DNA of 64,000 nucleotides from Serratia sarumanii (GTDB lineage: Bacteria; Pseudomonadota; Gammaproteobacteria; Enterobacterales; Enterobacteriaceae), in NCBI RefSeq assembly GCF_029962605.1, contig NZ_CP124750.1:682001-746000 (forward strand), read 5' to 3'. Shown here in pieces: positions 32,703 to 41,859 of this stretch (position 1 is its first letter; each line of letters starts with the position of its first letter). The notes below the pieces were generated by a model. The model did not search any database. It saw nothing but the letters and a program-made list of their open reading frames with translations, and was not told where the DNA came from. Both the position numbers and the translations under genes were made by a program.

Positions 32703-35069
32703 TCAAAACAGCCCCATCTGCCCGGTGACCAGCGTGGTGAAATCGTCGTGCAAGAAAGGGAGTATAGCGTCTGCCACCGGTTGCAGCTGGCGTTCGAGGT
32801 AATGCTGATAGTCGATGGGCGAATGGCGCGTTTCCAGCGGTTCCGGCCCGGCGACGGTCATCACGTAGCTGATCCAGCCGCCGTTCTGATACTGCAGCGG
32901 CCGCCCCTGGCTGCGGTTGTAGTCGTCGGCGATGCGCGCGGCGCGGGCGTGCGGCGGCACGTTGCGCTGATAGTCGTCGAGTTTCCTGCGCAGGCGCTTG
33001 CGGTACACCAGCTGATCGTCGAAGTCGCCGTTCAGGGTTTTGCCGACGTAGTCGCGCACATAGTCCTGGTAGGGCTGCCGTTTGAAGATGCGCTGATAGA
33101 GCTGCTGCTGGAACTGCTGCGCCAGCGGCGTCCAGTCGGTGCGCACCGTTTCCAGGCCTTTGTACACCATCTCTTCCTCGCCGCCGCCGCGTGCGATCAG
33201 GCCGGCGTAGCGCTTCTTGCTGCCCTGTTCGGCGCCGCGAATGGTCGGCATCAGGAAGCGGGAATAGTGGGTTTCGAACTCCAGCTCCAGCGCGTTCTCC
33301 AGCCCGAACTGCTGCTGCAGATGCTGCTGCCACCAGGCGTTGACCCGCTGCACCAGCGTCCGGCCGATCTGCGCCGCCTGCTGCTCGTCATGCGGCTGTT
33401 TCAGCCACACGAAGGTGGAGTCGGTATCGCCGTAAATCACCTGATAACCTTCGGCTTCGATCAGCTCGCGGGTTTGACGCATGATCTCGTGGCCGCGCAG
33501 GGTGATCGACGACGCCAGCCGCGGATCGAAGAAGCGGCAGCCGCTCGATCCCAGCACGCCGTACAGCGCGTTCATGATGATCTTCAGCGCCTGCGACAGG
33601 GGCTTGTTGTGTTGGCGCTTGGCGGCCTCGCGTCCCTGCCAGATCTGCTCGACGATCGCCGGCAGGCAGTGTTTGCTGCGCGAGAAGCGGGCGTTGCGAA
33701 AGCCGGGCACCGAATCGGCGTCGTTTGGGTGGCGCATGCCTTCCACCAACCCGACCGGATCGATCAGGAAGGTGCGGATGATCGACGGGTACAGGCTTTT
33801 ATAGTCCAGCACCAGCACCGAATCGTACAGGCCGGGCCGGGAGTCCATCACGAAGCCGCCGGGGCTGTGTTCCTCCGGCTGTTCGCCGAGGTTGGGGGCG
33901 ACAAAGCCCAGGCGGTGCATGCGTGGCATATAAAGGTGGCTGAAGGCCGCCACCGATCCGCCGCTGCGATCGGCCGCCAGCCCGGTGACGGTGGCGCGTT
34001 CCAGCAGGAAGTTGAGCAAATCGGCCTTGGCGAAGATGCGCGTCACCAGCTCGCAGTCCTTCAGGTTGTAGCGGGCCAGCGCCGGCTTGTCTTCGGCGAA
34101 GCGCCGGTCGATCTCCGCCATGCGTTGATAAGGGTTGTCGATCGCCTTGCCTTCACCCAGCAGTTCCTGCGAAACGTATTCCAGGCTGAAGGAGGGAAAG
34201 TTCCAGGTGGCGGACTTCAGCGCTTCGATGCCATCGATGATCAGGCGGCCGGCGGCGGCGGCGAAAAAGTGATTCTGCTTGAAGCCGTGCTCGCGCCACT
34301 CCAGCAGGTTGCCGCCGCGCCCCAGCCGCAGCGGGATCTGGTAGCGTTCGGCGTGCTTTTGCAGCACCCGCAGATCGAACTGCACCAGGTTCCAGCCGAT
34401 GATGGCGTCGGGATCGTGGCGCTCCAGCCACGCGTTGAGTCGTTCCAGCAGTTGGGGGCGGCTGGCGCAGTATTCCAGATCGAAATCCAGCGGCGCATCG
34501 CCGCCGTTGGCCGGCCCCAGCATGTAGACCTGCCGCTGGCCGCAGCCTTCCAGTGCGATGGAGTAAAGCTCGCCGTGGGCGGTGGTTTCGATATCCAGCG
34601 ACACCAGCCTGAGCGTCGGGCGGTAGTCCGGCGCCGGCTTCATCTGGCCATTGAGCAACGGCCCGCCGCCGTTGGCCTGGCCGTTGAACCACACCGGCGC
34701 GGTGATGAAGCGCTCCATCAGATAGCGTTCGGGCGGGCGAATGTCGGCCTCGTAGACCGTAACGCCGCCTTCCCGCAGCAGTTTTTCCAGCTTGATGAGC
34801 TGACGGTGCTGGCGGCAGTACAGCCCCAGCATCGGGCGGTGATGAAAATCCGTCAGTGCCAGCGGTTTCAGTTCCACCTGCCGTTCTTCGCGCAGCAGCA
34901 GTTCCGCGCGCGGCTTTTGTTCGGCGGGGATAAACGCCACCGAGGTTTGCGGCGGCAAGCGCAGCTGACGCGGGCCCGCGTCGGTCGCCAGCCAAAATTC
35001 GACCTCGGTGCCGGCGGGCGTGTCGCGCCAGTGGCGAGTGAGCAGGAAACCCTGTTGCAGTGCTGTCAT
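32703..35069 (-). CDS. polB: DNA polymerase II
   Basis: SOS-inducible family B polymerase with 3'-5' exonuclease (788 residues). Exo I motif [11 protein letters not shown] lies near residue 155. Polymerase motif A is [11 protein letters not shown], motif B is [20 protein letters not shown], and motif C is [10 protein letters not shown]. It acts in translesion synthesis and replication restart. A LexA-like box overlaps its promoter about 80 bases upstream. In E. coli the ara genes separate it from yabI; here the two are directly divergent. Confidence 0.97.
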   Translation of the reverse strand: MTALQQGFLLTRHWRDTPAGTEVEFWLATDAGPRQLRLPPQTSVAFIPAEQKPRAELLLREERQVELKPLALTDFHHRPMLGLYCRQHRQLIKLEKLLREGGVTVYEADIRPPERYLMERFITAPVWFNGQANGGGPLLNGQMKPAPDYRPTLRLVSLDIETTAHGELYSIALEGCGQRQVYMLGPANGGDAPLDFDLEYCASRPQLLERLNAWLERHDPDAIIGWNLVQFDLRVLQKHAERYQIPLRLGRGGNLLEWREHGFKQNHFFAAAAGRLIIDGIEALKSATWNFPSFSLEYVSQELLGEGKAIDNPYQRMAEIDRRFAEDKPALARYNLKDCELVTRIFAKADLLNFLLERATVTGLAADRSGGSVAAFSHLYMPRMHRLGFVAPNLGEQPEEHSPGGFVMDSRPGLYDSVLVLDYKSLYPSIIRTFLIDPVGLVEGMRHPNDADSVPGFRNARFSRSKHCLPAIVEQIWQGREAAKRQHNKPLSQALKIIMNALYGVLGSSGCRFFDPRLASSITLRGHEIMRQTRELIEAEGYQVIYGDTDSTFVWLKQPHDEQQAAQIGRTLVQRVNAWWQQHLQQQFGLENALELEFETHYSRFLMPTIRGAEQGSKKRYAGLIARGGGEEEMVYKGLETVRTDWTPLAQQFQQQLYQRIFKRQPYQDYVRDYVGKTLNGDFDDQLVYRKRLRRKLDDYQRNVPPHARAARIADDYNRSQGRPLQYQNGGWISYVMTVAGPEPLETRHSPIDYQHYLERQLQPVADAILPFLHDDFTTLVTGQMGLF

Positions 35070-35142
35070 AACCCCTTCGTCTTCCGCCGGGCGGCGTGCG
35101 CGACATTCAGCGAGATGTCGGTTTTGGCGCTAATATAGATAA

Positions 35143-35166
35143 ATTATAGTATGTGTTTTTATACAG
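35143..35166 (-). promoter_or_regulatory. LexA box and -10 of polB
   Basis: The plus-strand sequence ATGTGTTTTTATACAG (35151-35166) fits the SOS consensus CTGT-N8-ACAG with one mismatch. On the minus strand it immediately precedes TATAAT (35143-35148), so LexA would cover the polB promoter. polB is a classic SOS gene (dinA) in E. coli. Confidence 0.7.
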
Positions 35167-35283
35167 TCATTGTCCATCGGCGTTCGGCGCTGCCAAATAC
35201 GCATACAATTCATCGATTGACTCGCCAGCGGCGGCGCTGGAAAATCCTTCGCCCCGTTTGGCCGAATAATCCGCAGAGGTGTA

Positions 35284-36054
35284 ATGGAAGCCTATTTACA
35301 AGATTTGATCACCCAGTCGCTGGCTTTCACCCTGATGGTCGTCCTGCTGGTCGCTTTTCTCGAGTCGCTGGCGCTGGTGGGGCTGCTGCTGCCCGGCACG
35401 GTGATGATGGCCAGCATCGGCGCGCTGATCGGCAGCGGCAAGGTGGACTTCTACTACGCCTGGGCGGCGGGGATCGTCGGCTGCCTGCTCGGCGACTGGA
35501 TCTCTTATTTCGTCGGCCGCGCCTTCAAAGGGCCCTTGCACCGCTGGTCGTTCCTGAAGAAGAACAAAGCGCTGCTCGACAAAACCGAGCACGCCTTGCA
35601 CCAGCACAGCATGGCGACCATTCTGATCGGCCGCTTCGTTGGCCCGACGCGCCCGCTGGTGCCGATGGTGGCCGGCATGCTCGATCTGCCGCCGTACAAG
35701 TTTGCCTTGCCGAACATCATCGGTTGCCTGACCTGGCCGCCGGTCTATTTCTTCCCCGGTATCCTGGCGGGCGTGGCGATCGACATTCCCGCCGGCGCCA
35801 ACAGCGCGATGTTCAAGTGGCTGCTGCTCGCCGCGGCGCTCACCCTCTGGCTGGCGGTGTGGCTGAGTTGGCGCTGGTGGCGTGAGGATAAGCGCAGTGC
35901 CGATCGGCTGAGCCGTTGGCTGACGCCGCTGCGGCTGCGCGTGGTTTGCGGATTGAGCTGGCTGGCGGCGCTGGCGGTCGGTTATCTGCTGAGCCAGCAG
36001 CCCTTGATGCCGGTGTATCGGCACCTGCTGTGGCAGGTACTGTCCGGGCAATGA
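35284..36054 (+). CDS. yabI: DedA-family inner-membrane protein YabI
   Basis: A 256-residue DedA/VTT-domain protein with five to six hydrophobic segments. The DedA signature is visible: AFLESLALVGLLLPGTVMM, GCLLGDWISYFVGR, and the re-entrant-loop region GRFVGPTRPLVPMVAGML. Family members are implicated in lipid (undecaprenyl phosphate or phospholipid) flipping and proton homeostasis. The C-terminal helix after residue 205 is divergent. It neighbours ilvN convergently rather than thiQ. Confidence 0.9.
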   Translation: MEAYLQDLITQSLAFTLMVVLLVAFLESLALVGLLLPGTVMMASIGALIGSGKVDFYYAWAAGIVGCLLGDWISYFVGRAFKGPLHRWSFLKKNKALLDKTEHALHQHSMATILIGRFVGPTRPLVPMVAGMLDLPPYKFALPNIIGCLTWPPVYFFPGILAGVAIDIPAGANSAMFKWLLLAAALTLWLAVWLSWRWWREDKRSADRLSRWLTPLRLRVVCGLSWLAALAVGYLLSQQPLMPVYRHLLWQVLSGQ

Positions 36055-36058
36055 TTGC

Positions 36059-36077
36059 GGGGGCGTAAGCCCCCTTC
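36059..36077. terminator. hairpin between convergent yabI and ilvN
   Basis: The 6-bp stem GGGGGC / GCCCCC with a GTAA loop lies in the 26-base gap. The T-tract is poor (TTCGTATT). Confidence 0.5.
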
Positions 36078-36080
36078 GTA

Positions 36081-36374
36081 TTACTGAAAGAACGCTTCCA
36101 GCTGTTCAAATACCCGCACGTCTTCGCTGTGGCGCTTCACCTGCAGCACGTCTTCCAGCTTTTCCACCTGGCTGATCATTTGCTCCAGCCGCTGATCGTC
36201 GGCGACCAATAGCCAAATGCGGCTCTGCTGGCCGTCCTTCAGCGGCAGACACAGAATGCCTTCGACGTTGAACGCGCGGCGAGCGAACAGCCCACAAACG
36301 TGCGACATGACGCCGGGATGGTTGCGCACGGCCAGCTCCAGGATCACCTGGGGTTTATCTTGTGGTTGCAGCAT
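36081..36374 (-). CDS. ilvN: acetolactate synthase I regulatory subunit
   Basis: A 97-residue ACT-domain subunit giving valine feedback to IlvB. The ACT core [36 protein letters not shown] and [26 protein letters not shown] closely match E. coli IlvN. It begins three bases after the ilvB stop, so the two are coupled. Confidence 0.96.
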   Translation of the reverse strand: MLQPQDKPQVILELAVRNHPGVMSHVCGLFARRAFNVEGILCLPLKDGQQSRIWLLVADDQRLEQMISQVEKLEDVLQVKRHSEDVRVFEQLEAFFQ

Positions 36375-36377
36375 GGC

Positions 36378-38072
36378 TTATTCTCCAATCATGTCGATGT
36401 TGGCGGCGCCCGGCGGCACCATCGGGAACACTTTTTCGTTGATATCGATCAGCGCGTGGATCAGGCAGGGCCCCGGGCGTTGGATCGCTTCGGCCAGCGC
36501 CGCCTGCGGATCTTCCGCGGCGTTCAAATCGCAGGTATCCAGCCCGAATCCGGCGGCGATCTTCAGGAAGTCGGTGCGCTTCGGATAGGCGGCGGCGAAG
36601 ATGCGCTGCTGGTAGAACAGGGTTTGCTGCTGGTGCACCAGCCCCAACGCCTGGTTGTTCATCAAAATGATTTTCACGTCCAGATCGTGTTCGACGGCGG
36701 TGGCCATTTCCTGAATGTTCATCATCAGGCTGCCGTCGCCGGAGAAGCACAGCACTTTACGCTCGGGCTCCGCCAGCGCCGCGCCGATCGCCGCCGGCAG
36801 ACCGAAGCCCATGGTGCCCAGGCCGCCCGACGTCAGCCACTGGCGCGGCCGGCTCAGCGGATAGGCCTGCGCCACCCACATCTGATGCTGGCCCACGTCG
36901 GTGGTGATAATGGCGCTGTCGTCCACGCAGCGCGCGGCGGCCAGCACCAGGCCGTAATGGCTCAGCGGATCGTCGGCGTTCGGCATGTTGAACGGGAACT
37001 CGCGCTTCAGGTCGTTGACGGTGCTCAGCCACGCGCTGCGCGGCTGCGTGTCGATCTGCGGCAGCAGTTGTTGCAGTACCTGGCCGACGTCGGCATGGAT
37101 CGCCACGTTGGCCTGTTTGACCTTGCCCAGCTCGGCGCGATCGATATCCACGTGAATGATGGCGGCGTTAGGGCAGAACTGCTCGGTTTTGCCGATTGCC
37201 CGATCGTCGAAGCGCGCGCCCAGCACGATCAGCAGATCGGCCTCCTGCAGAATGAAGTTGGTGCTGCGCGCCGCGTGCATGCCCAACATGCCCAGCGACA
37301 GCGGGTGTTCCACCGGCATCGCCCCCAGCGCCATCAGCGTCATGGTGGTGGGCAGACCGGCGCGCTCGGCCAGTTCCAGCGCCTGCCGGTGAGCCTCGGC
37401 GCAGATGATGCCGCCGCCCAGGTAGAGGATCGGGCGTTTCGCCTGGTTGATCATCGCGGCGGCCTGCGCAACCAGCGCCGGATCGAAGCTCGGGGCGGCG
37501 TCCGGCACGGCGATCGGCGGCAGCTCTTCCAGGGTGATGGTGGCGGTTTGTACGTCTTTCGGCACATCGATCCAGACCGGGCCTGGGCGGCCGGATTCGG
37601 CGATGCGGAACGCGTCGCCGATCACCTGCGGCAGCTCGCGGATATCGCGCACCAGATGGTTGTGCTTGGTGATCGGGATGGAAATGCCGTAGGTGTCCAC
37701 CTCCTGGAAGGCGTCGGTGCCGATCATCGAGGAGGGCACCTGACCGGTGATGCACACCAGCGGAATGGAGTCGAGCTTGGCATCGGCGATGGCGGTGACC
37801 AGGTTGGTGGCGCCCGGCCCGCTGGAGGCGATGCACACCGCCGCTTTGCCGTTGGCGCGCGCCATGCCCTGCGCCATAAAGCCCGCGCCCTGTTCGTGGC
37901 GCGCCAGCACGTGGTGAATACGGGTGCTTTGGCTCAGCGCGTCATACAGCGGCAGCGCGGCGCCGCCGGGGATGCCGGCGACGGTGGTGATACCCTGCCG
38001 CTCCAGCAGATGAACGATCAATTGTGCGCCGGTGAAGCTGGTGCCCGGTTGAGGCGTGCCCGAAGTTGCCAT
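36378..38072 (-). CDS. ilvB: acetolactate synthase I catalytic subunit
   Basis: A ThDP-dependent enzyme that makes acetolactate from pyruvate for valine/leucine, or acetohydroxybutyrate for isoleucine (564 residues). It has the three-domain architecture: ThDP catalytic glutamate in ARHEQGAGFMAQG near residue 50, FAD-binding centre, and C-terminal ThDP/Mg motif GDGSLMMNIQEMATA. The start MATSGTPQ matches E. coli IlvB with AGGA upstream; a six-codon in-frame extension is rejected. It is expressed behind the ivbL attenuator. A second isozyme, ilvIH, lies 18 kb away. Confidence 0.96.
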   Translation of the reverse strand: MATSGTPQPGTSFTGAQLIVHLLERQGITTVAGIPGGAALPLYDALSQSTRIHHVLARHEQGAGFMAQGMARANGKAAVCIASSGPGATNLVTAIADAKLDSIPLVCITGQVPSSMIGTDAFQEVDTYGISIPITKHNHLVRDIRELPQVIGDAFRIAESGRPGPVWIDVPKDVQTATITLEELPPIAVPDAAPSFDPALVAQAAAMINQAKRPILYLGGGIICAEAHRQALELAERAGLPTTMTLMALGAMPVEHPLSLGMLGMHAARSTNFILQEADLLIVLGARFDDRAIGKTEQFCPNAAIIHVDIDRAELGKVKQANVAIHADVGQVLQQLLPQIDTQPRSAWLSTVNDLKREFPFNMPNADDPLSHYGLVLAAARCVDDSAIITTDVGQHQMWVAQAYPLSRPRQWLTSGGLGTMGFGLPAAIGAALAEPERKVLCFSGDGSLMMNIQEMATAVEHDLDVKIILMNNQALGLVHQQQTLFYQQRIFAAAYPKRTDFLKIAAGFGLDTCDLNAAEDPQAALAEAIQRPGPCLIHALIDINEKVFPMVPPGAANIDMIGE

Positions 38073-38120
38073 GTTCCTGTCCTTTCTCAAGGCCGGTGAG
38101 CTTTGCTGGGCAGGGTGCTA

Positions 38121-38157
38121 AAACAAGAAACCCCGCCCGGTTTGCGCCGGCGGGGTT
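38121..38157 (-). terminator. ivbL-ilvB attenuator terminator
   Basis: On the minus strand AAACCCCGCCGG pairs with CCGGGCGGGGTTT (one bulge) and is followed by CTTGTTTT. It lies between the ivbL stop and ilvB, the position of the E. coli attenuator. Confidence 0.85.
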
Positions 38158-38183
38158 TGGGAATCGATGCGTTGATTCGGACC

Positions 38184-38282
38184 CTACGGCGCATTGCCGA
38201 TGACCACCACCACACGCACGACGACCACCGCGGCTGGTAGCGCGGTAACTAGTAGGGTCGAAGTCAGCGAGGATGCGATCAC
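38184..38282 (-). CDS. ivbL: ilvB operon leader peptide
   Basis: A 32-codon leader ending AAVVVVRVVVVIGNAP, almost identical to E. coli IvbL at the C-terminus and of the same length. Eight valine codons interrupted by one arginine let the ribosome sense charged tRNA-Val and control the terminator downstream. The start is GTG with AAGG six bases upstream; the N-terminal half is not conserved with E. coli. Confidence 0.9.
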   Translation of the reverse strand: MIASSLTSTLLVTALPAAVVVVRVVVVIGNAP

Positions 38283-38385
38283 AGGGAACCTTATCATCAG
38301 TAAAAAAAGTCAGGTTTTTATAAAAGCACAGGCGCAAAATTCGCACAACAGGTTTATTGGCGCAGCATAAAAAACGCGCGTCAGA

Positions 38386-39090
38386 TCACGCTTTACCCGA
38401 AATGCCCAGCACGCGCGCTTCGGGCGCGCTGCCGTCCAGCAGGGCCTGCGTCGGGCCGTCGTAGTAGATGCGTCCGTCGACCACCAGCAGCGTGCGCGGC
38501 GCGATGCGGGCGGCGTCGTCGAGGTTGTGCGACACCATCAGCAGCGTCAGGTTGCGCTGTTCGCACACCGTCTGCAGCAGCTGCAGCATCTCGTTGCGCA
38601 GCGCCGGATCGAGCGCCGAGAAGGGCTCGTCGAGCAGCAGGATCGGCCGTTGGCGAATCAAACAGCGCGCCAGCGCGGCGCGCTGACGCTGGCCGCCGGA
38701 AAGCTGCGACGGCAGGCGCTCCAGGTGCTCCTCCAGGCCGACCTGACGGGCGATATGCGCCCGCCGTTGGCGCTGCTGTTCAGTCAAGCGCAGACCGGGA
38801 TCCAACCCCAGCCCGATGTTCTGCGCCACCGTCAGGTGCGCGAACAGGTTGTTCTCCTGAAACAGCATCGACACCGGCCGTTTGGCCGGCGGCGTGGCGG
38901 TGTGGTCTTCGTCGTTCAGCAGCAGCCGGCCGCTGGCCGCCGGCAGAAAACCGGCGATCAAACTCAGCAGGGTGCTTTTACCGGCGCCGCTGGGGCCGAG
39001 CACCGCGACGCGCTCGCCCGGCTGGATGCGCAGATCAAAGCGCATCGGCAGGTGTTCATACAGATAGGTCAGTTTTTCAAGCGTCAGCAT
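38386..39090 (-). CDS. thiQ: thiamine/TPP ABC transporter ATP-binding protein
   Basis: A 234-residue ABC ATPase that powers ThiBP import of thiamine, TMP and TPP. Walker [10 protein letters not shown] lies at about residue 32, the Q-loop at [10 protein letters not shown], the signature [11 protein letters not shown], Walker [13 protein letters not shown], and the switch histidine in MVSHNLDDA. It overlaps thiP by 14 bases. It is the last gene of the riboswitch-controlled operon. Confidence 0.96.
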   Translation of the reverse strand: MLTLEKLTYLYEHLPMRFDLRIQPGERVAVLGPSGAGKSTLLSLIAGFLPAASGRLLLNDEDHTATPPAKRPVSMLFQENNLFAHLTVAQNIGLGLDPGLRLTEQQRQRRAHIARQVGLEEHLERLPSQLSGGQRQRAALARCLIRQRPILLLDEPFSALDPALRNEMLQLLQTVCEQRNLTLLMVSHNLDDAARIAPRTLLVVDGRIYYDGPTQALLDGSAPEARVLGISGKA

Positions 39091-40684
39091 GGCGCCCCGG
39101 TAAGCGTTCGATCAGGGTAAACAGCAGGAAACACAACAGCAGCAACAGCAGCGCGGTCACCGCCCCGTCGTTGCTGCGGTAGGCGCCTATCTGCTGATAC
39201 AGGTAAAAAGGCAGGGTACGGAAATGCTCGTTGCCAAACAAGGCGACCACGCCGAAATCGCCGATCGACAGCACGCAGGCGAAGGCCAGCGCCTGCGCCA
39301 GCGGGCGACGCAGCGCGCGCAGTTCGATCAGCCGCAGCCGCTGCCAGCCGTGGATATCCAGCGACAGGCACAGCGGGTTGTAACGTTCGGCGAGGTCGCG
39401 CATCGGATTCTCCAACACCTTCAGCGCATAAGGCACCGCCATCAGCGCATTGGTGAGGATCACCAGCGCATAGGGCGACTGCGGCAGCCCGATCGTATCG
39501 CTCAGCAGCAGGAAGAAGCCGGTGGCCAGCACGATGCCCGGCATCGCCAGGATCACCATGCCGCTCAGCTCCAGCGCCTGGCCGCCGCGCAGATGCTGCC
39601 GCAGCTTCAGTTCGCGGCTGCTCCACAGCAGCATCACCGTGAGCGCCACGCACAGCACCCCGGCGCCGAGGGCGATGCGCAGCGACGTGAACAGCGCCTG
39701 CCACAGCACCGGCTGGCGCAGCACGCTGACGACGGCCTGATTGGCGCCGTCGGCGATCACCGCCAGCAGAGGCGGCAGCAGCAGCAGCAGCGCGGCGGCG
39801 ATCAGCAGAAAATCGCCGACGCGCCGCCACAGGCTGTCTTCCGGGTTGCGCCAGCGCTGGGCGTGGGTATGGCCCACCGGCAGCGCCTGACTCAGCCGCT
39901 GGCTGATCAACACCAGCCCCAGACAACAGCTTAACTGGATCAGCGCCAGCATGGCGGCGCGACCCAGATCGTAGTCGTAACTCAGCGCCTGGTAGATCGC
40001 CAGTTCGATGGTGGTGGCCTGCGGCCCGCCGCCCAGCGACAGCACGGTGGCGAAGCTGGCGAAGCACAGCATGAAGATCAACGCGCCGCTCGGCAGGATC
40101 TGGCGGCGCAGCGCCGGCCATTCGACGAAACGGAACTGCTGCCAGCCGTTCATGCCCAACTGGGCGGCCAGCTGGCGCTGTTCCACCGGGATATTCTCCA
40201 GCGCCTGCAGCAACAGGCGGGTGGCCAGCGGCAGGTTAAAGAACAGGTGCGCCAGCAGAATGCCCTGCAGGCCGTAGGGCGAGAAGCCATACTCGATGCC
40301 CAGCCAGCCGCACAGCGTCGCCAGCCAGCCTTGGCGCCCATAGACGCTGAGCAGGCCGAACACCGCCACCAGCACCGGCAGCACCAGCGTCATAGCGCAC
40401 AGCCGCAGCAGCAGCTGCCGGCCGGGGAAACGGCGGCGATAGAGCGCGCGCGCCAGCAGAACGGCGGGCAGCACCGAAATCAGCGCCGACAGCAGCGCCT
40501 GCCAGAAGGTGAAGCGCACCACGTGCCACAGGTAGCTGTCCTGCCACAGGCCGCGCCAGTCGCTGTCCGGCGCGTGACGCCACAGCGAGCCCATCGCCAG
40601 CGCGGCGACCAGCAGGATCACGCCGGCGGCCAGCAGCCCCGGCCAGAGCCAGCGGGGGATCAGCGGCTGACGGCGGTTTGCCAT
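39077..40684 (-). CDS. thiP: thiamine/TPP ABC transporter permease
   Basis: A 535-residue inner-membrane permease with two fused binding-protein-dependent transport domains, about twelve membrane segments in all. The EAA-like loops read [27 protein letters not shown] (first half) and [25 protein letters not shown] (second half). Start [12 protein letters not shown] corresponds to E. coli MATRRQPLIP; a four-codon extension is rejected. It overlaps thiB by 25 bases and thiQ by 14. Confidence 0.96.
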   Translation of the reverse strand: MANRRQPLIPRWLWPGLLAAGVILLVAALAMGSLWRHAPDSDWRGLWQDSYLWHVVRFTFWQALLSALISVLPAVLLARALYRRRFPGRQLLLRLCAMTLVLPVLVAVFGLLSVYGRQGWLATLCGWLGIEYGFSPYGLQGILLAHLFFNLPLATRLLLQALENIPVEQRQLAAQLGMNGWQQFRFVEWPALRRQILPSGALIFMLCFASFATVLSLGGGPQATTIELAIYQALSYDYDLGRAAMLALIQLSCCLGLVLISQRLSQALPVGHTHAQRWRNPEDSLWRRVGDFLLIAAALLLLLPPLLAVIADGANQAVVSVLRQPVLWQALFTSLRIALGAGVLCVALTVMLLWSSRELKLRQHLRGGQALELSGMVILAMPGIVLATGFFLLLSDTIGLPQSPYALVILTNALMAVPYALKVLENPMRDLAERYNPLCLSLDIHGWQRLRLIELRALRRPLAQALAFACVLSIGDFGVVALFGNEHFRTLPFYLYQQIGAYRSNDGAVTALLLLLLCFLLFTLIERLPGRHADA

Positions 40685-41646
40685 GCCCGGATCCAACCGC
40701 CGCGTTGTTTGGCCACCTCTTCGGCACTGTATTGCAATGCAGTATGCGGCACGTTCATCTGCTCAAAGCCGACGGGCAGTGGGGTGTTGATCACCGGATA
40801 CATCCAGTTGCCGGTCGGGATGGTATTCTGGAAGGCCGGCGTCACCATGAACTGCATGAAGCGCTCCGCCAGCTCAGGCTGTTTGGCGGCCTTCAGCTTG
40901 CCCGCCACTTCCACCTGCAGGTAGTGGCCTTCGCTGAACGTGGCGGCGGCGTAGCTGTCTTTCTTCTCTTCGATAAGATGATAGGCCGGAGAGGTGGTGT
41001 AGCTGAGCACCAGATCGCCTTCGCCCTTCAGGAACAGGCCGTAGGCTTCGCTCCAGCCTTTGGTGACGGTGACGGTCTTTTTCGCCAGCTGCTGCCAGGC
41101 GGCAGGCGCTTTGTCGTCATAGACTTTTTGCATCCACAGCAGCAGGCCGAGGCCCGGCGTGCTGGTGCGCGGATCTTCGTAGATCACTTTCCAGTTGCGA
41201 TCGCTGCTGACCAGCTCCTGCAGGCTTTTCGGCGGGTTCTTCAGTTTTTCTTTGTTGTAGACGAAGGCGAAGTAGCCGTAGTCGTAAGGCACGAAGGTCG
41301 CGTCCTGCCAGCCGCCCGGCACCGTCAGTTTGGCGGTGTCGACGCCGCTCGGCGCGAACAGGCCGGTTTGCTGCGCCGCCTGCAACAGGTTGTTGTCCAG
41401 CCCCAGCACCACGTCGGCGGCGCTGTTCTTGCCTTCCATGCGCAGGCGGTTCAGCAGCGAGACGCCGTCTTCCAGCGCGACGAACTTCAATTCACAGTCG
41501 CACTCGGCTTCGAAGGCTTTTTTCACCGCCGGGCCTGGGCCCCAGTCGGCGGCGAAGGAATCGTAGGTGTAAACCGTCAGCGTCGGCTTGGCGAACACCG
41601 GCGCGGCGCACAGCAGCAATAAGCAGGGCAGATATTTTTTGACCAC
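40660..41646 (-). CDS. thiB: thiamine/TPP periplasmic binding protein
   Basis: A 328-residue solute-binding protein with Sec signal MVKKYLPCLLLLCAAPVFA. The mature part begins KPTLTVYTYDSFAADWGPGPAVKKAFE and contains VVLGLDNNLL and VPYDYGYFAFVYNKEKL. It captures thiamine, TMP and TPP in the periplasm for ThiPQ. It is first in the operon, 70-80 bases downstream of the TPP riboswitch. Confidence 0.96.
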   Translation of the reverse strand: MVKKYLPCLLLLCAAPVFAKPTLTVYTYDSFAADWGPGPAVKKAFEAECDCELKFVALEDGVSLLNRLRMEGKNSAADVVLGLDNNLLQAAQQTGLFAPSGVDTAKLTVPGGWQDATFVPYDYGYFAFVYNKEKLKNPPKSLQELVSSDRNWKVIYEDPRTSTPGLGLLLWMQKVYDDKAPAAWQQLAKKTVTVTKGWSEAYGLFLKGEGDLVLSYTTSPAYHLIEEKKDSYAAATFSEGHYLQVEVAGKLKAAKQPELAERFMQFMVTPAFQNTIPTGNWMYPVINTPLPVGFEQMNVPHTALQYSAEEVAKQRGGWIRAWQTAVSR

Positions 41647-41719
41647 GTTGCACTCCTGAAAAATAAGGGGGCAAGGGCATCTGAGGGGGCGAGGCGGCGT
41701 CGCCGGTTCGCTGGGCTCA

Positions 41720-41819
41720 AATCCCTCCGCCGGTATTGACCGGATCAGGTTCGACGGGTGTGCTCTCAGCGGAAAATCGGGCTTATCACGCGGCCCGACT
41801 TACCGCACCCCGTTGAGAC
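41720..41819 (-). promoter_or_regulatory. TPP riboswitch (THI element)
   Basis: On the minus strand the conserved aptamer blocks appear in order: GGGGTGC, then after a variable stem CTGAGAG, then ACCC, GAACCTGATCCGGTCAATACC and GGAGGGA. It controls thiBPQ; in E. coli the same leader yields the small RNA SroA. Confidence 0.93.
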
Positions 41820-41859
41820 GGCGCTATTGTAAAGATTAACCGACCCGGGCGAAAGGCGC

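Noticed and set aside
36300..38099. 599-codon open frame antisense to ilvB
   Set aside because: Shadow of ilvB and ilvN; no recognisable protein.
37942..38346. 134-codon minus-strand frame across the ivbL region
   Set aside because: It overlaps the ivbL leader and attenuator in another frame; the IvbL frame matches the known leader almost exactly.
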